A stretch of 64,000 nucleotides of DNA from Paraburkholderia caballeronis (GCF_900104845.1 NZ_FNSR01000001.1:1860001-1924000); one strand, 5' to 3'. Shown: positions 18,017-26,654, counted from the stretch's first letter. Notes: a model not told the origin generated them from the letters alone. Made by a program: numbers and translations.

Positions 18017-18337
18017 AGCTCCCTCCTGAGAAAAGGTGTACGAACAAAAAGAAGACACGCTTACTTTCGATGCTCATGGACGGTGCGCGGAGTGCTTTCG
18101 TATCAGGCTTGGTAAAGAGAGGGGATACCCGGAAGTTCGGTGCGCTACCCTCGATCACTGTGCCAGAGCGGTTTCTGGGGCATTCATGCGCAGCCCATGA
18201 AGTGCGGAAGCAAATCTAGAATGTATTCCCATCGTTTAAGTTTGGAATGTTGAAACCGTTTTTAAGTCACATCAGAAAGGGTTTAGTCTTTATTTCTTGA
18301 CTTGGGTTCATTGAAAAAGCATACTGAAGCCGTTTCT
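18017..18337. promoter_or_regulatory. Divergent control region between jetA and hipB
   Basis: This AT-richer stretch separates the jet operon and the hipBA-like pair and must hold promoters for both. It contains the related segments CGTTTAAG (about 18232) and CGTTTTTAAG (about 18257), and GAAACCG at 18252 matches, in inverse, CGGTTTC-like segments inside the start of hipB. These could be HipB operator half-sites, but none is a clean palindrome. Confidence 0.35.
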
Positions 18338-18706
18338 ATGAGAATTTTAGATGGTTTCGGTATGCCTCGTCCACTTCAGTTGAATCAGACTGCTCCGTTC
18401 GCTGTGAAGAACGGGGCTCAGCGCATCGGCGAGCGGCTGACAATGGCCCGCAAGCGTCGTCGGTTGACCCTGCGCGAGCTGGCGTCCAAAGCAGGCATCA
18501 GCTACGACACCGCACGCGCCGTGGAGGCGGGTAACCTGCAAACCGGCTTGGGGGCCTACTTGGCTATGCTGTGGGCGATGGGTCTGGAATCCGAGATTCA
18601 GATGTTTGCCGATCCTGAACGCGATGAGGAAGGCAAGCAACTGGAGCTTACACGTCTGCCGCAACGGGTTCGCCATTCCAAGGAGCGGTTCGATGGCGAG
18701 TTCTGA
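18338..18706 (+). CDS. HipB-like helix-turn-helix antitoxin/regulator
   Basis: This is a 122-residue protein with one Cro/C1-type HTH at about residues 34-88 (I-G-E-R-L-T-M-A-R-K-R-R-R-L-T-L-R-E-L-A, then A-G-I-S-Y-D-T-A-R-A-V-E). It overlaps hipA by 14 bases, the normal antitoxin-toxin arrangement. In HipBA systems the HTH protein binds the operator, represses the operon and holds HipA inactive. The start is uncertain: ATG 18338 is chosen, while ATG 18362 and TTG 18302 are alternatives and none has a strong ribosome site. A roughly 30-residue N-terminal extension precedes the HTH. Confidence 0.8.
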   Translation: MRILDGFGMPRPLQLNQTAPFAVKNGAQRIGERLTMARKRRRLTLRELASKAGISYDTARAVEAGNLQTGLGAYLAMLWAMGLESEIQMFADPERDEEGKQLELTRLPQRVRHSKERFDGEF

Positions 18707-19976
18707 TCAACGTGCCTACGTCTACCTGCAATTGCCGCAGTCATTGGAGGTCGTGACAGCGGGGTTCTATGAGTTGGACCTCCCGCAGGGAGTACCCACA
18801 GGCTCGTTCGTCTACAACCCGGCTTACCTGCAGCGTGCCGATGCCGTCCCGCTGGATCCGTATGAGCTGCCCTTGGCGCCGCGCCGTGTGCAGACGGTGA
18901 AACTCAAGGGGATCTTCGGTCCTTTGCGTGACGCGTCGCCTGATGCCTGGGGCCGTCGCATCATCGAAAAGCACACCGGGCGCACCGACCTCACCGAGAT
19001 CGACTACTTGCTGCATTCGCCGGAGGATCGCGCAGGTGCCTTGTCTTTCGGACGTGACAAGGTTCCGCCCGCACCCATTCGCAAGTTCAATCAGGTCATT
19101 CAACTGGAGGCGCTGCTCGAGGTAGCCGAGCAGTTCATGGATGACGAGGCCGCGGGCAAGCCTGGCGTTCCGGAGCAGATGTTCGAGCTCTTGCAGCCAG
19201 GCACTTCAATGGGCGGTGCCCGACCGAAGAACGTGGTCGAAGATGGCGAGGGACTATGGCTCGCCAAGTTCCCAGATAAAGGTGACAAGTGGAACAACGC
19301 GCGTGTTGAAGGCGCAATGCTCGTGTTGGCACGGGAGTGCGGTCTGCACGTTGCTAGGCATCGTATCGAAACCGTCGCCGGCAAGGACGTGCTGCTCGTG
19401 CAGCGTTTCGACCGCACGCTGACCGCTGACGGGTACTTGCGCCATCGCATGGTGAGCGGCTTGACTGCGCTGGGCGCCGAGGACTCGCATGGAGACCGGG
19501 CTAAGTGGTCGTACCTGTTGCTGGCCGATGAGCTGCGGCGACGAAGCGCACGCTCCGCTCAGGACCTTGAAGAGTTGTTTCGGCGGATGGTGTTCAACGC
19601 GCTCATTTCGAATACGGATGACCATCCCCGCAATCATGCGTTGATTGCGCCGACGGCCAAGTGGGAGTTGTCACCGGCTTACGACCTGACGCCCAACCCG
19701 CTGACCAGCGTCGAGAAGCGCGATCTGGCGATGACCTGCGGAGCCTACAACCGCTATGCAAACCGTACCAATCTGCTCTCGCAACATGGGCAATTCAGGC
19801 TCTCGCTTGAACGCGCGAGAGCCATCGTCGATCAGATTCAACAAGTCGTGACCGCACGATGGCATGCAACTCTGCGTCAGCAGGGGGCGACTCTCGTGGA
19901 TTGTGACAAGCTGGAGGGCGCATTTAACTACCCAGGGTTTGAGTTGGACCCTACTGTGGTGCTCGCGGGTCAGTAG
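18693..19976 (+). CDS. HipA-like serine/threonine kinase toxin
   Basis: This is a 427-residue protein with the HipA N-subdomain, the G-T-S-M-G-G-A-R-P-K segment (Gly-rich ATP loop region), and the kinase catalytic signature S-N-T-D-D-H-P-R-N-H followed by the Mg-binding S-P-A-Y-D-L-T-P. E. coli HipA phosphorylates glutamyl-tRNA synthetase and causes growth arrest. The substrate here is unknown. The ATG at 18693 has AAGGAG seven bases upstream. The gene lies divergent from the jet operon inside the island, so it may act as an addiction module stabilising it or as part of the defence cargo. Confidence 0.9.
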   Translation: MASSDQRAYVYLQLPQSLEVVTAGFYELDLPQGVPTGSFVYNPAYLQRADAVPLDPYELPLAPRRVQTVKLKGIFGPLRDASPDAWGRRIIEKHTGRTDLTEIDYLLHSPEDRAGALSFGRDKVPPAPIRKFNQVIQLEALLEVAEQFMDDEAAGKPGVPEQMFELLQPGTSMGGARPKNVVEDGEGLWLAKFPDKGDKWNNARVEGAMLVLARECGLHVARHRIETVAGKDVLLVQRFDRTLTADGYLRHRMVSGLTALGAEDSHGDRAKWSYLLLADELRRRSARSAQDLEELFRRMVFNALISNTDDHPRNHALIAPTAKWELSPAYDLTPNPLTSVEKRDLAMTCGAYNRYANRTNLLSQHGQFRLSLERARAIVDQIQQVVTARWHATLRQQGATLVDCDKLEGAFNYPGFELDPTVVLAGQ

Positions 19977-20064
19977 ACGTGTCGATGGGCTCTGGTGGCC
20001 CGTTACGGGACGGCTTGGTACTGACTTGACGGTATCGGGTGAGGATGCTTTGGCTGATTAGATG

Positions 20065-20196
20065 CTGATGCCGTTAAAGCAGGGCGTCTCTTCTGTTCCG
20101 ATACCGTAAGTTCCTCTGAAGAAGCCATTTCTGATACCGTCAGAGCAGAAGTGAAAGTCGTCGCTGATACCGTTGGAGTCTGGCTTTCGGGGTGGA
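20065..20196 (+). repeat. Four 33-bp-spaced CTGATACCGT repeats
   Basis: The core ATACCGT (first copy ATGCCGT) starts at 20068, 20101, 20134 and 20167, each exactly 33 bp apart, with the fuller consensus CYGATACCGT. Only the 10-base core is conserved within each unit. Further exact copies on the opposite strand lie at 20029-20035 and 20329-20335. A spacing of about three helical turns puts the sites on one face of the DNA, as for a protein-binding array. Confidence 0.7.
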
Positions 20197-20392
20197 TTTT
20201 CCTGTTGGAAGACCCCTGCCACGTTCTCAGCGGGACGGTTAAGGTGCAGCCGGGGGACTCTATTATGGGCCTGCATGAAACCGCTCCGGCAGCCTCACCC
20301 CAGCAAGACCAATCCGTCGGTATCCCTGACGGTATCAAGCCTCCCACTCCAACCCGAAACCCTTGCCCCACAACGCTCTCCCCAGCCCCATT

Positions 20393-20406
20393 GACAATCG
20401 AGTGGG
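20393..20406 (+). other. Candidate attR core (guaA 3'-end-like)
   Basis: GACAATCGAGTGGG resembles the last codons of guaA (GACGATTGAGTGGG at 7812-7825) in 12 of 14 positions. ATC-GAG-TGG is a common spelling of the conserved I-E-W ending of guaA, so this may be the displaced original 3' end. Confidence 0.4.
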
Positions 20407-20659
20407 TGACACGTACCCCTTTTTTCCTTTAGGCCATCCCGGGTAGCAACATTCCCCTGATGGCCGAAAGACCGCTTCCTGGCTGTCTGCAATGTCACTC
20501 GCCCATATCGAATACAGACGACCATCTATGCGGCCACGGTGTCCTCTTGACGCCGTGACTGCATGAATCCCACGCTCGATACGCATGAATTCAAGTACAA
20601 ACGCTGCAAAGTCGATAATACGATCGACCCGAATCCTGCCTGGTCTGGAAGGGTAATCA

Positions 20660-21619
20660 ATGGCCGACATCAAGCTTTACAAACTGGCAGACGGAGCAGC
20701 AGAGGAACTGGACGGGGAGGCCTCCGATCTGGAGAAGCCGTTGCAGACGCTGTTCGAGAATAATCTGGAGCCGATGCTAGGCATTCGCTTTCTGGCAAGC
20801 GAATATCAGACCGGCAAGACCCATGGCGGTCGAATAGATTCATTGGGACTGGATGAAAACAACGGTCCGGTCATCCTCGAATACAAGCGATCCGTTGGCG
20901 AAAACGTCATCAATCAGGGCTTGTTTTATCTGGACTGGCTGATGGATCATCAGGCCGAGTTCAAGCTTCTTGTCATGGAAAAACTGGGTCACGCCGCCGC
21001 CGCCCAGATCGACTGGAGCGTTCCGCGCCTGCTTTGCATCGCCGCCGATTTCACGAAATACGACGCTCACGCGGTACAGCAGATCAATCGCAACGTCGAA
21101 TTGATTCGTTATCGCCGTTTTGGCGTCGACCTGCTGCTGCTCGAACTGGTCAATGCGATCAGCGTAAGCAAGCCAAAAAGCAGTCCAAAGCCGAATAAAA
21201 CGGAGCCGGGGCCAACACTGGCGACGGCGGTCAAGACGTCGGCGTCTAACGGCGACAAGAGTTATGCTGAATGGCTCGAACAGCTTTCAGCCCCGATGCT
21301 CGAACTGCTGACTTCCTTGGAGGACTTCATCGCATCTCTCGGCGATGACGTCCAGCGCAAGGAACTCAAGCTGTACGTTGCATTCAGGCGGCTGAAGAAC
21401 TTTGCGTCGATCGTGCCGCAGAAGAACCGGCTGCTGCTGTTCCTGCATCTCAACCCGGACACCTTGAATCCGTTGCCCGCCAACGCCCGCGACGCGCGCA
21501 AGTTCGGCCATTGGGGCACCGGGGATCTCGAACTCTCGGTGGCCAGCTTTTCCGACCTGGAACAGGTGAAGGCGTTGATCCTCAGCGCCTACGAAGGGCG
21601 CGCGCACGGCAAGTTATAG
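20660..21619 (+). CDS. PD-(D/E)XK-nuclease-like protein with DUF5655 domain
   Basis: This is a 319-residue protein. The N-terminal half carries a nuclease-like core: F-E-N-N-L-E-P near residue 32-38, G-G-R-I-D-S-L-G with the probable metal-binding Asp, and V-I-L-E-Y-K-R giving the E-X-K. This is the arrangement seen in RecB/NucS-type PD-(D/E)XK folds. The C-terminal third (about residues 200-319) resembles DUF5655, a small domain found in many uncharacterised proteins. It may act on DNA, but no activity is established. It stands alone outside the putative attR, so it may be an independent acquisition. Confidence 0.7.
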   Translation: MADIKLYKLADGAAEELDGEASDLEKPLQTLFENNLEPMLGIRFLASEYQTGKTHGGRIDSLGLDENNGPVILEYKRSVGENVINQGLFYLDWLMDHQAEFKLLVMEKLGHAAAAQIDWSVPRLLCIAADFTKYDAHAVQQINRNVELIRYRRFGVDLLLLELVNAISVSKPKSSPKPNKTEPGPTLATAVKTSASNGDKSYAEWLEQLSAPMLELLTSLEDFIASLGDDVQRKELKLYVAFRRLKNFASIVPQKNRLLLFLHLNPDTLNPLPANARDARKFGHWGTGDLELSVASFSDLEQVKALILSAYEGRAHGKL

Positions 21620-21900
21620 CCCGCCCCTGGCGCAGCGCGATGGCAATCCCATCGCCGGTTCGCACTCCGCACGTCATCGCGGTCTGCTTCCACCACCACT
21701 CATCTGCACTGCCAGCCTTCCCGAGGCAGGCCGGTTATTTTCCGGCATGCATCCGACACGTTCCCCGTTTAATATCCCCCCGTCAAAACCGACCCGGCTG
21801 CTCCGGGGGCGCCGGTCCCGGCCGGCGCAACGCAGCCGCGTCGCATAAGCACGAAAGCCCGAAAGCAACGAACAACGACGACTCGACGGAGAACAACAGG

Positions 21901-23349
21901 ATGGTAAGCGTTCGACAGGGTGCGCGGCCGCGTCTGCGCAATGGGGCGGCCGCGCTTGCCGCGGTGTCGATGCTGTCCGCCGCCGCGCTGCTCGCGGCCT
22001 GCGGCGGTGGCGGCGGCGACAGCGGCACGCCGGCCGCATCATCGGGCAACAGCGCGGGCAACGGCAATCCCCCCGGCGGCGCGCCTGGCGCGCCCAACGC
22101 ACCGCCCGCATCCGGCCTCGCGACGACGCCCGGCGGCCCGGCCATCTCGATCGAGCCCGCGCCGCAGACCGTGTCGGCCGGCCAGCAGGCGTTCTTCATG
22201 GTGAAGGCCGACGGCGCGACGTCCTATCAGTGGTATCGCAACGGCCACGCGATCTCCGGCGCGACATCGTCGAACTACTTCGCGCCCGCCGCGCAGAGCG
22301 GCGACGACGGCGCGGTGTTCGCGGTCGCGGTGTCGAACGGGATCGGCACGACGGCGTCCACCAATGCGACGCTGAACTTCAACACCGCGGCCGACGCGTC
22401 GCCGCCCGCGAGCTTCTGGGGCAGCACGGCGAGCCTGCCGCCCGCGACCCAGGTGATGACCTTCGCATTTCTGAACCGCACGAACGGCAAGGTGCCGGAC
22501 AGCCAGATCTTCTGGCAGATCCAGGGGCGCTCGGCATCGGGTCAGCAGATCAACGAGTTCCATTCGATCGCGGACGCGCCGACGTTCGATTCGCCCGGCA
22601 TCAACTCGGCGCGGATGTACTTCTACATCGCGCCGACGATCGCGGGCGCGACGCAGACGCCGACCAGCTATTACGACTTCATCGAGTTCAATCTCGGCCG
22701 CGGCGACGCGACCCAGCCGTGGAATTTCAACGGCGACACGACGCGGGTGGACGCGTTCGGACTGAAGCTCGCGATCCGCCTGCAATGCACGGGCGGCACC
22801 GACGTCGTGCGCGGCGAGGACTACGGCACGTTCCTCGAAGACCGCTCGGTGACGTTCGCGAAATATCTCGCGACGGTGCCGGCGGAGTTCCTGACGACCG
22901 GCACGCAGAACGCGCCGTACCGGATCGTCGAGCCGGGCGGGGCCGCGAACTTCCAGCCGGGCGGCGCGAACGCGGCGTATTACGACAGCTACGTCGATAC
23001 GGTGTGGGCGGCGAACGGCATCGACCCGGCGATCGTGCCGAAGCCGATGGCGTTCCTGCGCTTCGCGGACGGCTCGCGTCCGGACCTGATCGCGGCGATC
23101 GAGCGGCACGTCGCCGACCAGCCGGGAACGTTCAAGGCCGACGGCACGCTGGTGAACCCGAACTTCTGGAGCACGCTGCCGCAGAGCGCGTTTTATCCGG
23201 CGGGACCGGCGAACTACTATGCGAAGTTCTGGCACACGCACGGCATCGACGCGCTCGCTTATGGCTTCTCGTACGACGACGTCGGCGCGCATTCGTCCGA
23301 TATCGGCTGCAACTCGCCGCAGCGGCTGGTCGTGGCGGTGGGCTGGTAG
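21901..23349 (+). CDS. Secreted lipoprotein with Ig-like and GH64 beta-1,3-glucanase-like domains
   Basis: This is a 482-residue protein with a signal peptide ending in the lipobox L-L-A-A-C (Cys at about residue 39), then a Gly/Asn/Pro-rich linker. An Ig-like domain follows at about residues 80-160 (Q-T-V-S-A-G-Q-Q-A-F-F-M-V, S-Y-Q-W-Y-R-N-G). The C-terminal 300 residues resemble the GH64 / thaumatin-like beta-1,3-glucanase family (R-M-Y-F-Y-I, Y-Y-D-F-I-E-F-N, R-V-D-A-F-G-L-K-L-A). It would be anchored to a membrane and could attack laminarin or fungal wall glucan. The ATG at 21901 is chosen because the signal peptide begins there. Confidence 0.75.
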   Translation: MVSVRQGARPRLRNGAAALAAVSMLSAAALLAACGGGGGDSGTPAASSGNSAGNGNPPGGAPGAPNAPPASGLATTPGGPAISIEPAPQTVSAGQQAFFMVKADGATSYQWYRNGHAISGATSSNYFAPAAQSGDDGAVFAVAVSNGIGTTASTNATLNFNTAADASPPASFWGSTASLPPATQVMTFAFLNRTNGKVPDSQIFWQIQGRSASGQQINEFHSIADAPTFDSPGINSARMYFYIAPTIAGATQTPTSYYDFIEFNLGRGDATQPWNFNGDTTRVDAFGLKLAIRLQCTGGTDVVRGEDYGTFLEDRSVTFAKYLATVPAEFLTTGTQNAPYRIVEPGGAANFQPGGANAAYYDSYVDTVWAANGIDPAIVPKPMAFLRFADGSRPDLIAAIERHVADQPGTFKADGTLVNPNFWSTLPQSAFYPAGPANYYAKFWHTHGIDALAYGFSYDDVGAHSSDIGCNSPQRLVVAVGW

Positions 23350-23467
23350 GCTCGACGTCCGTCGTCGAACGCGCCGGCCGGCGTTCGAGGCGTCGTCAGC
23401 GCGTTTGCCGCGACTTTGCTAATCTCGCACGGACGCGCATTCGACCTGAACACAAGGAGCTATCAGC

Positions 23468-24343
23468 ATGAGCGATTCAACCGGATACGTGCCGCCGAAG
23501 GTATGGACCTGGAACAAGGACAACGGCGGGCGTTTCGCGAACATCAACCGGCCGGTGTCGGGGCCGACGCATGAAAAGGAACTGCCGGTCGGCCGCCATC
23601 CGCTGCAGCTTTATTCGCTGGCGACGCCGAACGGCGTGAAGGTCACGGTGCTGCTGGAGGAACTGCTGGCGCTCGGCCACAGCGGCGCGGAGTACGACGC
23701 GTGGCTGATCCGCATCGGCGAAGGCGAGCAGTTCGGCAGCGGCTTTGTCGGCGTGAATCCGAACTCGAAGATCCCGGCGTTGATGGACCGCAGCGGGCCG
23801 ACGCCGGTTCGCGTGTTCGAATCGGGCGCGATCCTGCTGTATCTCGCGGAGAAGTTCGGCGCGTTCGTGCCGACCGAGCCGGCGGCGCGCGCGGAGTGCC
23901 TGTCGTGGCTGTTCTGGCAGATGGGCAGCGCGCCGTATCTCGGCGGCGGCTTCGGCCACTTCTATGCGTATGCGCCGACGAAGATCGAATACGCGATCGA
24001 CCGTTTCGCGATGGAAGCGAAACGTCAGCTCGACGTGCTCGACAAGCGGCTCGCGCAAAGCGAATACATCGCGGGCAGCGACTACACGATCGCGGACATC
24101 GCGATCTGGCCGTGGTACGGCGGTCTCGTGAAGGGCTGGCTGTATGACGCAGCCGAATTCCTCGCGGTGCAGGACTATAAACACGTGCAGCGCTGGGCCG
24201 ATGCGATCGGCGCGCGTCCGGCGGTGCAGCGCGGGCGGATGGTCAATCGCGCGTTCGGCGAGCCGTCGAGCCAGTTGCACGAACGTCACGACGCGTCGGA
24301 CTTCGACACCCGCACGCAGGACAAGCTGGCTCCGCAAGGCTGA
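23468..24343 (+). CDS. yghU: YghU-type glutathione S-transferase (disulfide reductase)
   Basis: This is a 291-residue protein with the YghU signature: an N-terminal extension (Y-V-P-P-K-V-W-T-W-N-K-D-N-G-G), a thioredoxin-like domain with Y-S-L-A-T-P-N-G-V-K-V-T and N-S-K-I-P-A-L, and an all-helical C-terminal domain with Y-T-I-A-D-I-A-I-W-P-W. YghU-family (Nu-class) enzymes bind two glutathiones and reduce disulfides and organic peroxides. AAGGAG lies just upstream of the ATG. Confidence 0.92.
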   Translation: MSDSTGYVPPKVWTWNKDNGGRFANINRPVSGPTHEKELPVGRHPLQLYSLATPNGVKVTVLLEELLALGHSGAEYDAWLIRIGEGEQFGSGFVGVNPNSKIPALMDRSGPTPVRVFESGAILLYLAEKFGAFVPTEPAARAECLSWLFWQMGSAPYLGGGFGHFYAYAPTKIEYAIDRFAMEAKRQLDVLDKRLAQSEYIAGSDYTIADIAIWPWYGGLVKGWLYDAAEFLAVQDYKHVQRWADAIGARPAVQRGRMVNRAFGEPSSQLHERHDASDFDTRTQDKLAPQG

Positions 24344-24437
24344 CGGCTTTAGCCGACGCCCCGGCCTCGATGCGCGAAACATGGGGGCCGGCGTCGATCC
24401 GCACGCGCCCCAACATCACGTGTTTCGCGCCGGCCGT

Positions 24438-25361
24438 TCAGCCGGCCTTCCACGCGTTTCGATAATGCGCGGGCGACATCCCGATCACGCGCTTGAACGC
24501 GCTGCTGAACGCGCTTTCGGACCCGTAGCCGAGTTTGCCCGCGAGCATCGACAGCGTGTCGTCGGTGGTGCGCAGCGCGCGCTGCGCGAGCAGCATCCGC
24601 CACTGCGTCAGATACGTGAGCACCGGCACGCCGGACACCGCCTTGAAGTGCACGGCGAAGCTGGTCCGCGACATGCCGGCTGCTTTCGCGAGTTCGTGCA
24701 GTTGCCATTGCCGGCCGGGGTCGTCGTGCATCAATCCGAGCGCGGCGCCGAGCCGCCGGTCGGTCGCCGCGCGCAGCCAGCCGCACGGCAGCGCATCGGT
24801 CGTGTCGAGCCAGGCGCGCAGCGTCTGCACGAACAGCAACTGCGCAAGCTGGTTCGATACGAGCGTCGCGCCGGGCTGCCAGTCCGCGCGTTCCTGCACG
24901 ATCTGTTCGAGCAGCCATTCGAGCCGCGCGGCCTGCTTCGTGCCGGCCCGCACGTGGATCAGCGGCGGCAGCAGTTGCGTGACGAGTTCGCCGCTCGTCG
25001 GATCGAGCCGCACGTGGCCGCCCAGTTGTGCGAAGTCGCCGCCGTCGTTCAGCGTCGCGGTCCGGTTGTGCGCGTCGCCGCTGAACAGCGCCTTCGCGTC
25101 CAGCGCGGGCGCGGCCAGGTCGCTCGCCATCGTGAACGGCTGCGGCGCGGACAGCAGCACCACGTCGCCTTCGTTCATCCGCACGGGCTCTTCGTCCCCT
25201 TCGACGTGTAGCCAGCAACGGCCTTTCACCACCGCGAAGAACTTCAGGTATTCGGGTTTCGGGAACCGCACGGCCCATGTGCTGCCGGCGGTGAAGCCGC
25301 CGGACACGGTCAGTTGCGCGTCGGCGAGCTTGAGGAAGTCGGACAGCGGGTCGGTTTCCAT
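24438..25361 (-). CDS. AraC-family transcriptional regulator with cupin sensor domain
   Basis: This is a 307-residue protein. An N-terminal cupin (AraC_binding_2/cupin_6-like, residues 1-180) is followed by a C-terminal double HTH (about 205-300) with R-T-S-F-A-V-H-F-K-A-V-S-G and the last-helix pattern L-G-Y-G-S-E-S-A-F-S-S-A-F-K-R-V-I-G-M-S-P-A-H-Y-R. Regulators of this shape commonly control a divergent oxidoreductase gene. Here an aldo/keto reductase starts 141 bases away on the other strand and is the likely target. The inducer is unknown. Confidence 0.92.
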   Translation of the reverse strand: METDPLSDFLKLADAQLTVSGGFTAGSTWAVRFPKPEYLKFFAVVKGRCWLHVEGDEEPVRMNEGDVVLLSAPQPFTMASDLAAPALDAKALFSGDAHNRTATLNDGGDFAQLGGHVRLDPTSGELVTQLLPPLIHVRAGTKQAARLEWLLEQIVQERADWQPGATLVSNQLAQLLFVQTLRAWLDTTDALPCGWLRAATDRRLGAALGLMHDDPGRQWQLHELAKAAGMSRTSFAVHFKAVSGVPVLTYLTQWRMLLAQRALRTTDDTLSMLAGKLGYGSESAFSSAFKRVIGMSPAHYRNAWKAG

Positions 25362-25502
25362 GTTCGAACGATCGATGATGAAACTTGAATCTTTCAGTAT
25401 TCCGGGTTCGTCACTGTCGCTCTAAAGTGCCTGTCGGTCAATTTTTTTCCCCAGCGCGGCGGCGGTCCACGGCGGCCGCGCGATCACAGGAGTCTTTCGA
25501 AC

Positions 25503-26555
25503 ATGCGTTACGTGAAACTCGGCCATACCGGCCTCGATGTCTCTGCGGTCGCGATCGGCGCGATGACCTACGGCGAACCGGGGCGCGGCCATCCGGTGTG
25601 GTCGCTCGGCGAGGACGAGAGCCGGCCGCTGATCCGGCATGCGCTCGAAGCCGGCATCAACTTTTTCGACACCGCGAACATGTACTCGCAGGGTTCCAGC
25701 GAGGAGATTCTCGGCCGCGCGCTGAAGGACTTCGCGGACCGCGACGACGTCGTGATCGCGACGAAGGTTCGTCATCCGATGCGTCCGGGGCCGAATGGCA
25801 AGGGGCTTTCGCGCAAGGCGATCCTGACCGAGATCGACCACAGCCTGCGGCGTCTCGGCACCGATTACGTGGACCTGTACCAGATCCACCGGCTCGACCA
25901 GACGACGCCGCTCGAAGAAACGCTGGAGGCGCTGCACGACGTCGTGAAGGCGGGCAAGGCGCGCTATATCGGCGCGTCGTCGATGCACGCGTGGGAGTTC
26001 GGCAAGGCGCTGCACATGCAGAAGGCAAACGGCTGGGCGCGCTTCGTGTCGATGCAGGATCACTACAACCTGCTCGCGCGCGAAGAGGAGCGCGAGATGC
26101 TGCCGCTGTGCGCGGACGAGGGCGTCGGCACGATCGTCTGGAGTCCGCTCGCGCGCGGGCGTCTCGCGCGGCCGTGGCAGGCCGCGAAGGCGACCGCGCG
26201 CGCCGGCGCCGACGGCTTCGCGGACATGCTGTACACGGGCCTCACCGCCGACAGCGACCGCGCGATCGTCGATGCGGTCGGCGAGGTCGCGGCCGCGCGC
26301 GGCGTATCGCGGGCGCAGGTCGCGCTTGCGTGGCTGCGGCGCAATCCGGTGGTCGTCGCGCCGCTGGTCGGCGCGAGCACGATTGCGCAGATCGACGACG
26401 CGGTGGCCGCGCTCGACCTCGTGCTGACCGACGACGAAGCGCGGCTGCTCGAAGCGCCTTATACGCCGCGTTACGATTTCCAGGGTGTTTCCGACGACGC
26501 GGAGCTGAATCGCATCATGGCGAAGCTGCCGGGGTTCGGGGTGCCGCGCGTGTAG
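25503..26555 (+). CDS. Aldo/keto reductase
   Basis: This is a 350-residue AKR. It starts M-R-Y-V-K-L-G-H-T-G-L-D-V-S and contains the catalytic Asp/Tyr region (F-F-D-T-A-N-M-Y-S-Q-G), Lys (V-I-A-T-K-V) and His (Q-I-H-R-L-D). The cofactor site near the C-terminus is V-A-P-L-V-G-A-S-T-I-A-Q-I-D-D-A. It likely reduces aldehydes or ketones with NADPH, with an unknown natural substrate. An AGGAG ribosome site precedes the start. It is divergent from, and probably controlled by, the AraC regulator. Confidence 0.9.
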   Translation: MRYVKLGHTGLDVSAVAIGAMTYGEPGRGHPVWSLGEDESRPLIRHALEAGINFFDTANMYSQGSSEEILGRALKDFADRDDVVIATKVRHPMRPGPNGKGLSRKAILTEIDHSLRRLGTDYVDLYQIHRLDQTTPLEETLEALHDVVKAGKARYIGASSMHAWEFGKALHMQKANGWARFVSMQDHYNLLAREEEREMLPLCADEGVGTIVWSPLARGRLARPWQAAKATARAGADGFADMLYTGLTADSDRAIVDAVGEVAAARGVSRAQVALAWLRRNPVVVAPLVGASTIAQIDDAVAALDLVLTDDEARLLEAPYTPRYDFQGVSDDAELNRIMAKLPGFGVPRV

Positions 26556-26654
26556 TCGCGGGAAACCGAGGCGGCTCGACTCGGGCCGCTTCGCCTGCGG
26601 TCAAGCTAACCATCGCGCATCGACACCACCTCGCCATTGCCTCGACCGATCCGC

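Larger units (their letters stand above)
7831..20406. mobile_element. Genomic island integrated at guaA (integrase now broken)
   Basis: The region between the guaA stop and the guaA-like sequence near 20.4 kb has visibly lower GC and different codon use than the flanks. It starts with a tyrosine-integrase gene reading inwards, then holds an IS element, the Jet operon and hipBA. ATACCGT repeats lie at both ends. This matches islands integrated at guaA by integrases with an N-terminal arm-binding domain. The right edge is uncertain and could extend past the DUF5655-like gene at 20660-21619. Confidence 0.65.
19977..20659. other. Right island end: non-coding stretch with ATACCGT array and guaA-like sequence
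   Basis: No gene is supported here. The stretch contains the periodic ATACCGT array (20029-20335) and the guaA-like segment at 20393-20406. A further 250 bases with no recognisable feature lead up to the DUF5655-like gene. Confidence 0.5.

Noticed and set aside
20029..20335. Iterons of a plasmid-type replication origin
   Set aside because: No replication initiator gene is nearby, and the same heptamer lies beside the integrase at the other island end, which fits integrase arm sites better.
20058..20432. Reading frame with an 11-residue D-T-V repeat across the ATACCGT array
   Set aside because: The repeat follows from the 33-bp DNA period. The frame begins right after a stop, has no ribosome site, and only the heptamer core is conserved.
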